Source: Laetiporus sulphureus 93-53 (lineage: Eukaryota; Basidiomycota; Agaricomycetes; Polyporales; Laetiporaceae). From it: 64,000 nucleotides of DNA. Below, one piece after another: positions 12,101-25,295 of this stretch. The stretch covers positions 277,348 through 341,347 of the forward strand of contig NW_024468539.1 of NCBI RefSeq assembly GCF_001632365.1. Direction: 5' to 3'. The position numbers and the translations under genes are program-made. Every line of letters begins with the position of its first letter. Positions within the stretch are counted from its first letter, which is position 1. The notes under the pieces were generated by a model. It had not been told where the DNA came from. It worked only from the letters and a program-made list of their open reading frames with translations, and did not search any database.

Positions 12101-14461
12101 ACATCCGCATATGCGACGCCGCCGATGGTGCAGAACCGAAACTCCATCTCATTACGAGTCAAGGTACCGGTCTTGTCGCTGAACACGTACTCAATCTGCC
12201 CGAGCTCCTCCACCAGAGACGAGGTTCGGCACAGAGCCGGCGTGTCTGTCTTGGCATAATACATGTCCAGATCCGAGTTGATGAGTTGCGCCTGTTGGAA
12301 CTTGACGATCTCCATTGTTACAATGAGTGAGATCGGGATGAGATTGTTGTACAGGATGATGAAGGTGAGAATGTCTGCGGGCGGCGTGGGTGGGCATCAG
12401 GAGAGAAACGAACAAGGCACATACCTTCCACGAACTGCTTTGCTGTAAAGCTAGTATGAGGATCTAGCCACTTCAGACGATGGAGGTCAACACCCACCTC
12501 GACCACCGAGCGAAGACGTCTGGTAGAGATACCACTCCTTGTCCGAGTAGAACCACTACAACTAATCAGCATATGCGCATGTCGAAGAAACACTCGCCAC
12601 TTACTGTCCTAATGCTGCTGCCGATCGTCGATCCCAAAGACAATGCGACCAGGAACATAAACAGAAAGATGATATGTACGTTCACCTGTCGCTCCACTGC
12701 CGTCCTCTTGATCGGCGCTGCTCTAGACATGGGCCCGATTAGCCACCACTCACACCGACAACACACGCCTTACGTTGCGTTCCGCATCAGCTTCGTCTCG
12801 TGTCCCGTGAAGACGACGAGTCCATATGCCCACGGCGTGTTCCGCATCTGTGCTCCGCGGAGCAGCAGCTGATCAGGGCCTAGTGGCACCTGTTTCGGCA
12901 GTGCGTCGTTCGTCGTCAGCTCGAGTGTCCCCTCGTACGTGTACAGAGAGTTGTTCGGGTGCTCCGAGCGCAATTTTCCATAAAGCGCAGTGACGAGGTG
13001 CGGAGCGGTGAGGTGCGCCGTCTGCGGGGATGCCTGCTTGATCTTGAGGTTCGTCTCGCTGTGAAGGACGCGTTAGGGGGCGGTGAGCGCGTAATCATCA
13101 GGCGCACACACCCATCAAGGTTGGAGGTCTCGATGTAGCAGAAGCCTTCTGGTTCGCTCGAGCTGAGCAGTATCAGGTCGGCAGGGATGGGGTCATCGCT
13201 CTCGATCCGAATGACATCGCCGACCGCGATATGTTTCCACTTCTTGTTCACGAACGTGCCCTCGGCCGTGAGCACCTTGGCAGTACGGGAGTTTAATTCT
13301 GAATCCGATTGATGCCGTTTCTGTCGCGATTATGGTGAGCGAGTCACATGCATCAGAGTAAGAGAGACTTGAATCGTGAGATAGTAGTTCGTCGACACAG
13401 GCGGTGGTGTATCGGTCAGGTACTAAATTCCATAAGCTTCAACATGCTCGCAGAATTTCGATACGGTCCAACTCCCAATCAAATGAGGCCAAAGGTCGGA
13501 ATTCGTGAACGCGCGGGCTCGGCGCCAACAGATCATTATATTAGGAGGAACTCATTTCGTGCTCCCGCTGGGGAGTAGAAAGCGCTGCGCTCTTCATTCG
13601 CAAACAGAAATGGACTATGACTTCTGATACCCGTCAATGGGATTCACCCAGATTGAGGAGGCTGGATCCGCCAATAACAGTACAGAATAGAGGCCTCGTG
13701 TGGACTCACTATGTCTTCCTGGGTTTCCTTGAATGCGGACGCGAGGATGACCGCCGACAGAGGCGCAATGGTTGTCCACCGATTTGTAGGAGATACATTC
13801 GGAATCTGCTGTATAAGCGCGGTGAACAGGAAGAACAGATTGGCGTATTTTGAGAATTGCTCTGGGTGGTTGTCAGATTGGTAGAACCCTAGCGCACGAC
13901 GTGCTCACCGAAGAGGAACTTGGGTACGAATGTGACGAGGTTGTACTTGCTGGTGGAGACATAGTTGTTTCCAAAGTCCGAATTCATGATGGGGTTATTG
14001 AGGACAACAAGCCGTTCGCCGGTGAGGACCCGGTCGCGCTTGTCCCACGGCCATCTCCACCGCTTGACGAACGACATAGACGGCCGCCTCCATCGGCGTG
14101 AAGAAGACCCAGAAGCAGAAGAAGAGGCTGGTGGTCGTGATAGTCCAGACGGTTGCTGCTCGTCGTCGTCCAGCCAGTCCGGTTGGATGGTGCCAGTGAG
14201 TGTGACCTGCGAGCTCCCTAGGCCGGCGGGCGGTGCACCGGCGCGCGCAAGCGGTATGCCGCTCTCCTGCGAGCGCATGGCAGCGGTCACGTTGCCAAAG
14301 GCTGACGAGGGCACATCCTCTTCGTCCTCCTCGTCGAAGAAGGGGTCCAGTGGCTGATTCGCATTTGGTGGAGACGATGTCGGCGGGTAGCCATTGTTGG
14401 CGGGTTGGTAGCGGGTGGCAGGATTCGCCTGCGAGACAAGGCGAATGAAGTCGTCGCTCAT
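9181..14461 (-). CDS. DRS2: P4-ATPase phospholipid flippase, Drs2 type
   Basis: A long multi-exon P-type ATPase of the P4 class, which moves aminophospholipids to the cytosolic leaflet of Golgi/endosome membranes. Exon 1 (13909-14461) codes an acidic, disordered N-terminus starting MSDDFIRL and ending [19 protein letters not shown]. Then follow [25 protein letters not shown] (TM1-2), the actuator motif NLDG/ETN split by an intron near 13110, the phosphorylation site [14 protein letters not shown] (Asp codon at about 12175-12177), SSPDEAALV, and the hinge motif GDGANDV (about 10640-10657). The last exons carry WKYYRRTYNP and [18 protein letters not shown], the conserved Drs2 tail; the final exon is 9181-9340. 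All core motifs are present. I did not place every exon. One intron (13321-13709) is 389 bp, far longer than the rest. Confidence 0.93.
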
Positions 14462-15039
14462 CGTATCCAGCGATGAGCGGGCCTAGTGCGACGGTGAGGA
14501 GAGAACAGACGAAGTTGCAGAGCCGCGCACAGCGACTGACGCTGCCTATGATCAGACAGACGCCCGCTGCGATGCCCAAGCGATGCCAATGGAAATGTCC
14601 AGCCACGTGTGGACTCGGACTCCTCGGGCGCACTCAAGTCTGCCTCAATCGCACTCTCGCTGGGCGACCTGGCATCATGTACCTCCTGCAGTTAGACATG
14701 CACCGACGAACGTAGCTCACGTCCTGCACTGAATGCCGTTCTATCGAGACATTACATTCATATCAGCATTCATTCACGAAAATATCTTTCTGGACCTTGC
14801 TGCCCGACATGCACCTACGAAACACCCAACAGCAGATGCATCACCGCGTTCTGAGCGGCTGATGGGTATCTCTGCTCTCGGTATCCACATATATCTCGGC
14901 AGTTCGCTGCATACAAGTGCTTCTAGCTAAGAAGCGGCACCGTCGGCCAACACCACAGTAGGCATCACCCATCGTATCAGTCGACCTTCAATGTGTTATT
15001 CTGTGTCTTTGTCTTGTATACACGATGTCGGATCTCAGC
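14462..15039. other. Intergenic, flippase 5' side
   Basis: Upstream region of the flippase, probably promoter and 5' leader. No supported gene. Confidence 0.35.
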
Positions 15040-15980
15040 GCATACATTTCTCGCTAGGCCATCGTGACAGGTGGCACGCCAGCCATCGCGTTGAACGACG
15101 TCCCAGCCAGATTCGCGCTGCTCGCTTCTCCTCCAGCGCATCGAGAAGGCCAGGCACGCGATCGCAGTGCCGGGAGACGTCTCGCTGGAGCCGTACATCG
15201 TGGCTGCTTTTGTGCTGCATGCTAGGCTGTCTCCGCCATTGTCGACGACCTCGACTGTCTCGTCTCTATCGACAATTGTGGCGATATGCTGTAAACATGT
15301 CCCAGCGCGCATAGTCAGGCACTGAGGCCGCGGTGGGAGATTGATTGGTGAGTCCCTCTTTGATGAACTGCAGAACCTCAACAGCCTCATGCTCGCCGCC
15401 AGCTGTATCCTCGGGTGCGGGGAGCAATTTGAGGGTTCGCGTGGACGCTCGCTGGTTGAAATGAATCCATTCGCGCTGCCTCGTAGACATTCTGGGGATG
15501 TCGGCGCTCAGCGCATCGAGATCCGCCGTTCGCGGGTTTACGCAGGCCTATTGTACGTCCTCGCCGCCTCGACGTGCAAAAAGACCGCCTATCCACAATC
15601 TAGCCGCTGATCTGGTGCCGTAAAGATTGAGCTAAACAGCTGCGCGCCAGGAAACGACCTGACGTCTGTAAGTACGCGCGCATGGCTCCTTTTTCCGCGG
15701 CGCTCATTGTATACTACGCCAGACTTCCACCTTGACGACGCAATCAACGGCCGCATGTCATGCTGATTAGCTCTCCAGGCTTATCCGACGCTCAGGTGGT
15801 AGGCCTTTCTCTGAACGCGCCCGATGCACAGCCGGACGCCGTCGCCAGTATCGTGTCCTGTCTGGTCAAGCCGAGATCGAGCTTTATCACCGATGAGCAG
15901 ACACCTTGCACAAGACACGGCGACTACCGATATGTATTTGCGGGCCAGTCTACCCAACATCAATGGTGGTCTGTAGTATG
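15040..15980 (+). pseudogene. Short-chain dehydrogenase pseudogene (tandem copy)
   Basis: A decayed copy of the SDR gene at 16674-17874. Recognisable blocks in order are an IVTGG start near 15059, ALLASLLQRIEKA and AVPGDVS (about 15115-15180), MSALSASRSAVRGFTQA (about 15496-15548), ELNS-CAPG near 15630, and VVGLSLNAPDAQPDAVASIVSCLVKP (about 15796-15875). STQHQWWSV near 15950 is the out-of-frame equivalent of QSINVNGG. Frameshifts and stops separate the blocks, and most of the nucleotide-binding motif and the catalytic Tyr context are lost (YSASK reads LSASR). Confidence 0.8.
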
Positions 15981-16673
15981 ATGGGGGAGATGCCGAGTCT
16001 GCTGGGCAACCAAAATATCGAGCGCAACAATATTGTCAGGCGCGCTACTCGCGACTGAGGCGTGGGAATACAGCAGATCTCCGCCCTTGCCGGTAAGCGC
16101 CCGATGCACTCTTCCTCTAAACTCGTTCAGCTTTGTTCTGATGCTTGAAATAGGAGATCAGAATGACAACACTACATACATAATCTGGGGCACGTTTGGA
16201 AGAACGACAAGTCTGACTGAAGGTCTCCCGAGTGAGGTATTCGCTTGGAAATATGTCCTGAGGCTGTAACGAGGACAAACGGAAGCCCAACTATGGTCGT
16301 TTTCCTCGCTCGTCCCATGTGGTTTCTGGACCGCTCCTGATGCCCGATACCAAGTGCGTACTTTCTGTGTGACAGCCACGCAAGACGTCGAGCTCCGCAA
16401 CGGAGACGGCGCGTTAGGTGTGACAGTGCAGGACGACAGCGAAATATGCCATCTTTACGTGTCGCTATATATGCTTAGTTCCTTCCTCGGCATTCAAGCA
16501 TGCAGCGGCGTCTGATGTCAACGCGGGACGCCCAAAACGCATTCCACGCATCTAGCCGAACCTCATGGTCGGCTAACATTCCTCTGCAAAGCATAAAAGT
16601 GTCGTATGACACGCATGATCGCCCAAGCTCCCGGCTCTCCTACTTGTTCCATTGTGAACGTACACCCTACTCT

Positions 16674-17874
16674 ATGTCGGAGCAGAACACGTTCGCGCCC
16701 CGAGTGGCGATAGTGACCGGCGCGGCGCAGGGCATTGGCGAGGCCATCGCACTCCGCCTCGCAGATGACGGGCTCGACATCGCTGTGAACGACATCGAGT
16801 CCAAGAGAGAACAACTCGCGTCGCTCGTCCAGCGCATCGAGGCGAAGGGAAGGCGAGCCATCTCGATAACTGGGGATGTCGCTTCTGAGCAGGACGTCGT
16901 CGCAATCGTCGAGGAGACCGTTAAGGTCCTCGGTGCGCTTGACGTGGTATGTGCATTGAGAGACCTTATTACCACATGACTGGAATTTATGTAGATGGTC
17001 GCAAATGCGGGCATATCCCTGTTCAAGCCCATGTTCGACAGTACGTCCTACTTCTTCGTCTGGGCTCTCATATTCCGAAACCTGCCCAGCCACTGTCGAG
17101 GATATCGACCGAATCATGGCCATAAACGTGCGAGGAGTCATGCTCTGCTTCAAGCACGCAGCAGCGCACATGGTCAAACAAGGTCACGGCGGGAGACTTA
17201 TCGGTAAATGCAATACACCGAGAGGCGCTCAGCAGGACGAAGTCTGACACGATTGGCAATGATCAGGCGCATGCTCTGGCTCGGGGAAGAAAGGTAGACC
17301 CCTTGTTCATTGTCTTCTGCCCAATCATTGACACTGCCACCAAGGAATCCCCAACATGTCGGCATACAGCGCTTCGAAGTTCGCAGTGCGCGGTCTCACG
17401 CAGGCTTGCGGTACGTCCTCACACCATTAACTCCTACAGCCGTATTGAGCACACTCACTTGCTCCCAGCTGGTGAACTGGCGCCGCACAAGATCACAGTG
17501 AACAGCTACGCACCAGGAAGTATCCTGACGCCTATGGGTATGCACGCTCCCGTCGTCTATCACAAAGCTCCAGAACTCACCGGCTATCAGTCCTCCACCC
17601 AGACGACGCTATTAACGGAGGACCAGCGTCCACAGCCAAGAAGGTAGGTCATCTCATACATCCCATACTTGGCTGACGACGCACAGGTAGCGGGCCTCCC
17701 GCTGAAAACCCCCGACGCAGAGCCGGATGTCATCGCCAGCCTCGTATCCTATCTCGTCAAGCCGGAATCATACTTCATCACTGGTAAGCAGGGGGCCGAC
17801 CGGGCGGAATTGAAACTTGACATGCATCTGCAGGCCAATCTATCAATGTCAACGGCGGTCTGTTCTGCGATTGA
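16674..17874 (+). CDS. Short-chain dehydrogenase/reductase (SDR)
   Basis: Nine exons (16674-16946, 16995-17040, 17090-17203, 17267-17293, 17345-17410, 17469-17537, 17591-17643, 17687-17783, 17834-17874) give 261 residues, the normal length for a classical SDR. Motifs: VTGAAQGIGEAIA (dinucleotide binding), GDV, ANAGI, INVRG, the catalytic NMSAYSASKFA (Tyr and Lys), a Ser in GACSGSGKK, and NSYAPGSI. The C-terminus INVNGGLFCD resembles diacetyl/acetoin reductase-like fungal SDRs. All phases close. Substrate not determinable. A dead copy lies directly upstream on the same strand. Confidence 0.88.
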
Positions 17875-18165
17875 AAGAGGAATGAAGTTCGGAAGGTTAT
17901 CTCGTCCATGTGTATGTTTACAGGGTCATCTGCTAGTCGCCTCTGCAATGGTCGCATCTTTGCTTCGATGGGACACCCTTGTTCACTCGTAAGTTGCATT
18001 GAACCGCCAAAGAGGGCACGTTTGCGTGCTTGATATGTCACTCTGCAACGGAAAACAGATCGTCTGGCAATGCCACAGTACATAAAGCCCCGCGCAGCTT
18101 GGTATGTAAGCCCCTATGCACAATCCATCCACGAAGAAGTGCCAAGAGCAGTTGAATAGCTCACA

Positions 18166-20281
18166 CTATCCCTCAAACACTCCCGGCCCGAGCTCAATCC
18201 CCAGATTGCGCTTTGCAAAGCCCCGCATGCTCCGCTCGAGCTCATCCTCAAAGCCCTCGCTTGTGAGCCCCATCTTGTGCCGCATCCACTGCCGCACCCT
18301 GTTTGCCCAAAACGCGAGATCGATCATGAATGTCGCGAGCAGGAACTTGAAGTAGTTCTTGTACTCCTTCAGGCGCTGTGCGAGTGTGAGGTTCGGCGAC
18401 AAGGTGAGCGAGCGCGACGCCCAGGAGCCCGTGATGCGGATGCGATTCACGGGTGAGCCGAAGGATTGATTGTTTCCTATGAAGAGTGTCAGCTGTGTAC
18501 TAACAGATATGACTCCAGGGTGCGATCACCTTGTACGATCCTGAGCGGGCGTGAATTAGTACGTGATACATCCGAGTCACAGCATTGGAGCGTACGCACC
18601 GCATATTCCGCCCAATGAATATGAGCGGCTTGGGTATCTTGTCGGTGTCCGTCAGGAAGCTCTTGAGCTTCTCTTTGAGGAGCATACTGCGCTCATACTC
18701 TGTCATCTCCTCCCAATCCTGCGCCTCCTGCTCTTGCCCGGCAAAGCGGACGGGTCGCATCAGCGTCGCGCTCGCAAACAGATCAGGAGCGCCAATGCCC
18801 CACTGCCCCGCGACGGCCTTCACCACGTCCAAATCGAGCGTCATGAGTCCCGTCCAGAGTGTCGCATACTGCTGCTGGAAGTCACGCGAGAGACGCACGT
18901 ACAGGCCATGGTCGAGCAAGACGAACTGCGGGAGCGTTGGGTGTTGCGGGTGCGGGCGCACGATGATGTTCCCGGGGTGTGGGTCGCAGTGCACCCAGCC
19001 CCACTCGAAGATCTGCGCGCTGAAGAGCTCGACCATCGTTTGCATAATCGACGCAACGCCGCCGCGCAGCGTGCCAAAGCGCAATGGGACGTCCGTCTCG
19101 CCTTCGCCCTCGCCCATGAGGGCCCGGATGCCACGCCGGTCGCTCAGACGCACGCCGTCGATCCACTCGGCGACCATGACCTTCTTCGTGGAGAGATGGG
19201 GATAGACGCGCGGGATGTAGACCCTGTCGGACAGGCGCGGCTCGGAAGCCACGAACTCGGTGGTTTTGAGCGCGTTTCTAGCCTCCAACTCAAAATCGAG
19301 CTCACGCCGGAGGTGATCAGAGATGAAATCTATGTGGATGGGTTGCAGCAAACCGGCAGATCAGACGAGAAGCACGTACCAACAGTGAAATAGACGGGCA
19401 TGTCGAAGAGGTACTTTTCGTAGATCCACATGACCGCCCTGAATGCACCCAAGTCCCATTCGACCTGCTTACTGACTTCCGGCTTTTGAATCTTAACCGC
19501 GACCCAGCTCCCACCATCGTCGGGCTTCAATTTAGCGCGATGGACTTGCGCTATGCTCGCGCTAGCTGCGGCCTGTTCTTCGAATATCTCGAAGATACCG
19601 TCTGGTCCTGCTGGCGGTCGGCCGAATTCGCGCTTGAAGACAGACTCCACGACACTATATGGCACCTGTGGAGCATCGTCAAATAGTTTTGAGAACTTCT
19701 CTTGCATCGGACGGGGCATCAACGCGGCGTTATTCGCGAATGCCTGTCCTGCGATGCTAACATATTAGGACTGAAGTTGCCATAGAGGGCGAGCACACGC
19801 ACCTATCTTGATGTACAATCCGCCATTGGACGTGAATAAGTCGTACATTCGTTCTGCTACAAGCTGATGGAGAGCTGGTATGCTATCGCTCAATTCTGGC
19901 TTGAAGTACATCTTGTAATCTATTGCAATCATCGCACACTGAACGTAACTGGATGAGCATGAGAGATGCATGATCAAGGCGGTGTATGGCAGAAGGTCGA
20001 CCCTAGTTTCGCGAACTTTTACACAGATCGTTACTCACCGTCCAGAATGTCCTGATATTCCTCGCTATCGCGGACGCGTTGTACTCCCTGTCCAATGCCC
20101 AGAATGCAGCAACCCCGCCGGCGGTATACATCGTGCGACGGGCATATCGCTGTAGTCGAGGAAGTTTGGGTGTGACTGGCGGGACGGCGTGCGTAGAGCG
20201 AGTACAGTGGGGAAAGAATACGCGGTGGTGTCGTGTGCAGGTACGCGGCCCCCGCAAAGGGATAGAAAACATGAGGCGCAT
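18166..20281 (-). CDS. ABC1/ADCK-family atypical kinase, probably mitochondrial
   Basis: Multi-exon ABC1 (UbiB/COQ8-like) protein. The first in-frame ATG is at 20281, and the N-terminus is Arg-rich and lacks acidic residues (MRLMFSIPLRGPRTC...), like a mitochondrial presequence, followed by a hydrophobic GGVAAFWAL segment. Family motifs: GLYIKIGQAFANNAALMP (KxGQ), AVKIQKPEV (Lys), a long ExD helix region, HCDPHPGNI (catalytic loop, about 18972-18995) and LLDHGLY. The C-terminal MRHKMGLTSEGFEDELE tail resembles the Mcp2/ADCK1 branch more than Coq8. ABC1 proteins act in mitochondrial lipid and ubiquinone homeostasis. Introns near 18480-18540, 19360-19390 and 19755-19800 are evident. Confidence 0.85.
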
Positions 20282-21658
20282 TAGAACAGGTACCACTGAC
20301 AATGGCGTTGCTCGTCGAGCAGCAAGGCGGGAGCAGATAGATTATAAGTAATGCATCGTGATTGTGCTAAAGTCGAGAGGTGTGCGTGAGCGCGTCATGC
20401 TCGCGGCTTCTTGGCCGGGCGGCAATAACCGATCAGTGTAGTGGCGCTAAGCCGAGTTGCAGCCGCCCCTCGACTACGATGTCTGATTCTTTCACCGTAA
20501 ACTGCCATATCCAAGGAGACAAGACAGTCGTGCGGAGGGATATTCAGTCGTCGACGAGTTACGATTGGTTCTATTATAGCGCAGTAATCCCGTTTTCGGA
20601 TCATTCTAACCGTCGCGCGCGGACCGTCAATCTGTCCGGATTCAGACCTTCTTCCTCCTCCCCTTCCTTTCACGCGTATCGCCCTTTCTCACGCTGTTTC
20701 CCCACTCAACCGAATCGCTTTCACAATTGCAACGTTCTCTCCCGAAGTTCCGGCAAAGACAAGTTATGGCATCACAGGTAAGGTACTCGATCAGATACAC
20801 GTTGCCATTGGACTGCTGAGAATTGATTGTGTACTTTCAGAGTGTCTCCTGTGGGTCCCATGCATAGCGCTTCACGCAATGCAGAGTGCGACTTGTATGA
20901 TACCGCGAATAAGATAAGTTGCCTTCAAGACTGGCCTGGAACGGCCGCCCTTGTGCTCTTTCAATAAGCATTACTGCATTTCTGCAATACTTCATTCAGG
21001 GACTGTGCCAACGGAGGACGTTATGGACTCACAGATGCGTTGCCAGTCCCTATAAAATCAACAAGAGCGCAAAACATACGCATTCTGCTCTGTCATTTCC
21101 AGGGCAATCTTCATGGTCTCGGGACCGTGTTCGACACGGACACCATCAACCTGCGCATCATCGAGTCAACAGACCAAGAACAGGCCGGCACCATCGCCGA
21201 AGATGCCTTTGCAGACAGCAATAGCGTCTTACTTGGCTCGTCTCTTCATTTCGTCTCAACGGCAGATCATCGCATTTCATGAGCTCAAGCAACCGTCCAG
21301 CCAGACGATCGCCTGGGAAACCCACATTCTCGACTGCTGTTCAGACATCAACGGCCATCGTGTAGCTCGCTCTGCAGATCGTCTTGGAATTGTGCCATTC
21401 GTTGCTAATCAACTCGCATCTGTTGCCTCCCGCTGTGTCGGGAACATGCTGGCTTGTTCCACCGTCTTCGCGTCGCTTGTGGTTATCGCTAGTCATTAGT
21501 TATCGAGTCTGTCTTCCAGATCATGCGAATCATCCAGCAAGCGATTAATTAGCCCGGTTTGGTCTTTCAATCCGTCAGGTATCCAACTAGGTAGCAATCG
21601 AAACGACGCTGAGCCATACACTACAATAATATAACCAAGAGGCACCGGTAGATCCATA
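20282..21658. other. Unresolved intergenic region
   Basis: Several acceptor/donor-like sites occur (GTAAGG near 20778, CAG near 20840). A 128-codon plus-strand frame with ATG at 21113 runs to 21499. Its sequence has no motif I recognise, and the alternative frame at 21040-21282 looks equally open. It may hold a small gene or a non-coding transcript. Confidence 0.3.
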
Positions 21659-24600
21659 CTACAACTTCATTAACCCCTTCATCGCATTCGCAACCGCGAA
21701 GCTGGACTTGGCCATGACCTGGCGCGACTCTTTCGTCACCTCTGGCAGTGCCTGCACTTCACTCAGTTTGTTTGCGTGCTCGCCGAGCTCCGCCAGGATC
21801 GCCTCGCCCTGCGTCGCTGACGCCGGCGGGAGATTGTCCTTACATACCGCGACAATGCTCGATACAATTGTGATGATCTGCGTCAAATTCTCGTTCAGTG
21901 TTGGCGAGGGCGTTGGGCTGCGCACGCCTGAGAGCACGCTCTGGATCGCGTATATTATGGACTCGGTCTGTGCTTCGAGATATGGCTATGAGCGCGGTCA
22001 GATGCAAGAGTCGGACAGAAACAAGTGCGTCGTGTGTACCTTCAGCTCCGTCCATGCATCCTCCAAGTTCTCCGTCGTCATCGACTCGTCGCTGTTCAGT
22101 GCTACGCCGATCCGACCGTTCGGTTGATCGAAGATCGGCGGAGGCGAGCTGGCCTCAGAGCTGGACAGGTTGGAGGGAGGACTTCGCCGTTGATCCAGCA
22201 TTGAGAGGCCTGATGAGACATACGAAAAAGACTGTTGCCTTTCTGATGATGACAACACTTCGCTGCGCTTTGAACTAGCGCTCGCGCTGCTCCCTTCTCT
22301 CTGGTGGGCCGCCCTGATCTCGTCCACTGACCGCAAAGTGACACCAGCAACGCTCGGTCCAAGGTTGAACTGCTCCTGCTCGGCTTTCGTAGCCTTCCGT
22401 ATGCAGACCGCTTTGCCAATCTCCGTGACGGTTAAGGAGACATGGCTCGCGGCAGCGTCGAGCAAACTAACAGGCGACATGCCGGAGCTCGTCGCATGCG
22501 TCTTTGTTGCGGTCACGAGATTGCTGAGTGTCGCGTCCGCGCGATCGCGCAGCGCTCGCAGCGCGTCCATGTCGATGTCTGCACGCTCGGAGGGCATACG
22601 GCACTCGAACGCCTTAACGTCGTCGATGATGGAGGCGACGGCATTTACGACGGCCTTCATCGGTGTAAGCACGCGTGTGGGCGAATTTGAGCGGCCAGCG
22701 GTGAGCAGACTGTCGACTGCGGATACGAATGCAGTTACGTGAATGTCGAGCAAACCGCCGTCTGGAGAAACGGGCAGTTGGTCGTCTATCTTTGGTGTTT
22801 GTAAGAATAGTTGCGATGTCGCTAGAACACGGTGCAAAGTCAGACGTGCTTTGAAAGTGAAGTGCTATGGAGATGGGTGACTTACCCTTGACACTCCTCA
22901 GCTCAGTCTTAGCTTGCTCGTACTTGCGCTTGTACCCCTTCAGCTGTGCGTCCAAATCTCGTATGACGGCAAGGTTGGAGTCTTTCGCAGTCATCAAGTT
23001 ATCATTACGGTGCGATAGGTCGGTGAGCTCGACCATGAGCGCCTCCATGTCGGAGCGCAGCTGATCCAATATCTCACTGTTGCCCTGCAAGAATACTCAA
23101 TGTGGCAATACGCCGCAGACGATGCGGAGCGTACCTGTCCTGCTTGAACGCGCTCGGATTCCAATCGCTCACACCGCTCCCGCAATACCTTTAGCTCTTC
23201 CTCGTCTTCTTGCGTCCGTTTCGCCTCCGCCTCTCGTCCCTTCGCCATTCCCTGACCTGACGCAGAGCCTCAGGTTCATGTTGCGGGGCGAGTATCGCTG
23301 CTGTCTTGACTTCCATGCGCTGCCCGATCCCGTGATATAGCGCATCAGAATGACGCATCAGCTCGCACACACCTGTTGCAATTCGCGCAGCTCCTCCTCG
23401 ACATTTTGAACACGTTCTTCACCCGCAGTCCATCGCTTCTCACGTTGCTGCACATCCTCGAGATCTCGTTCAAGCATAGTGATGCGCTTTTGCATCGTCG
23501 CGACCTTATACTCGTAATCCCGCCGCATGCGCTCCTGCTCCTCCCCAGCCACGCTCGTCCGCCCATTCAATCCCCGCGCGGACCGGTCGGACGTGACCGA
23601 CGCGCGACCAAAGGACATCTTATCGAAGTAGTCATCCCCACTCCGCGCTTCCTCCTCACCTTCAACCGCCTGCAGGCGCGCGCTGAGCCCACTGAGGCCG
23701 CGGCGCTCGTCGTCCTCGTCGTCACTGGCGTGCGTGCGGTCGTCCATTGCGGTACTCTCGCGCCCGTACGGCACCTCGATATCCTCCTCCGCGATGGTGC
23801 TCTTGTTCGGGATGATCATGCCCATACCAGCAGTGGCGCTCTGCGCATTCGATTCGCTGGACTCGCTCGGACGCCGACGGTCTTCTGAGCGTCGGGCGGT
23901 GGTATCCTGCGACGGACGTCTGCGGTCTCCCTGGCGGTACATGTCCTGCGACGGCCTTCTCCTTTGTGCATAGTCATCCTGGCTAGGCCGACGCCGGTTA
24001 TAATTGTCTTCGCTCGGGCGCCTGGCAGAGGAAGGGCTCGGACCATAGCCACTATCGATGGCACGATCATCGGGAGCACGTAAGGCGCTGGGCAGAGCAG
24101 TGGTGGCCATGGGCTTGGAGCGGGGCGAGGTGGGAAAGTCGGGGGATGGATAGTCATCGTAGATCGAGCCGGGTGATTTGACATCCGCGCCAACGACAGA
24201 CTGCGTTACAGTGAGAAATGCACAGCGTGAAAGCGAGAGCATACGCACATCTTCCTTAAATTCTGGATACCGCCGAGAGAGCTCGTAGTAGACGTCGCTG
24301 GACAGGTCTTTGAACCGTCCGGTGGGCAGCGTGGCGAGTTTCTGGCGAGCTTGGTTTCGCTTCGGATGGAAGTCGTCTCTGACAGGAAGAAATGGAACTG
24401 TACATAGGGCGCATGTAAGGGGTATTCGGTGTATAATAAGAAAACACACACTTTCGTTCTCAGTGGTGTTGTTCCGACGGCGCATGAGCTCATCGTAGAC
24501 GTCGGTGGAGAGTTCCTGGAACTGTTGACGAGTGAGACGAGTGAGCTTCTGTCGGGCAGTCGAGCGAGAGTGGGCAGGTTCTACGAGCGGCGGGTGAGGA

Positions 24601-24833
24601 CTTTCATTGGAGGTCGACCGCAACTGCGACGTACCCTTCGCAAGATAGCTAGCGAGGTACTTGCTGAGCTCCTCGAAGTGTGTGCGGGCGATGGAGTGCG
24701 AATCCAAAAGCTTTTCTGGAGGAGGGCTGTCGCGCGGCATAGGACGGTAAGAGTCTGTACGATAGTTGGATATCCCGGAGTAAGTGGTGTTGGTCGGCGA
24801 GGCAGCGCGAGAGGGTCCGGGGCGGTTCATCAT
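21659..24833 (-). CDS. SPA2: Spa2-like polarity scaffold (SHD domain)
   Basis: Multi-exon gene starting MMNRPGPSRAASP. Near the N-terminus are two Spa2-homology repeats, RQKLTRLTRQQFQELSTDVYDEL and RQKLATLPTGRFKDLSSDVYYEL, separated by an intron near 24385-24455. A disordered Arg/Ser/Pro-rich part with repeated RRPSQD motifs follows, then long coiled coil (about 22900-23560; ERDLEDVQQREKRW...), then a C-terminal helical domain ending ESRQVMAKSSFAVANAMKGLMKL. This is the layout of Spa2/GIT-type scaffolds, which sit at hyphal tips and septa in the polarisome and bind MAP-kinase kinases and Bud6/Bni1. The second start codon three bases in is equally possible. Confidence 0.9.
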
Positions 24834-25295
24834 TGTTGCCGACGGTTATGAAGAGAATAGTCAACCAAAGGAGTCCGGTTAGCCGTAAAAAGCAGCCCAG
24901 CACGACAAGTTGAGAAATGTGCAGGCCCTGCCTGCGGTGGCCCTGCCTGCGGCGGTGAACGCTGGTGATGGAAACGCATCACACACGTGTCTTCCCACAC
25001 TGCGTGAAGCATCCATGCGAAAGATTGGGAAACCGTCGAAGGAGTTTAAATATCATCATTCTATTTTGTCTCAAATAACGCGAGAAATATCATTGAACGA
25101 CCGTTTAGCTATGAGGATCAAAAGACAGGCCAAAGCTGAGTCAAATCATCAAAATCACAATTTCAGCCCTTTATAGCCCAATAAGGTAGTTAGGCCACCA
25201 GGAACTGCGTAACCGGAATGCGTTTGATGTAAGAGACGTTATAAAGGCTGATGTACAAGCAGAAACTATCTTGAACCAAAATCTAGCAATCATCA
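24834..25295. other. Intergenic, Spa2 / Clf1
   Basis: Upstream region of Spa2 and downstream region of Clf1. A short direct repeat (GCCCTGCCTGCGG type) occurs at 24926-24953. No gene seen. Confidence 0.4.

Noticed and set aside
14991..15314. 107-codon Arg/Ser-rich ORF
   Set aside because: Out-of-frame reading of the SDR pseudogene; the SDR-like frame explains the sequence.
18563..19393. 276-codon plus-strand ORF
   Set aside because: Antisense to the conserved kinase core of the ABC1-family gene.
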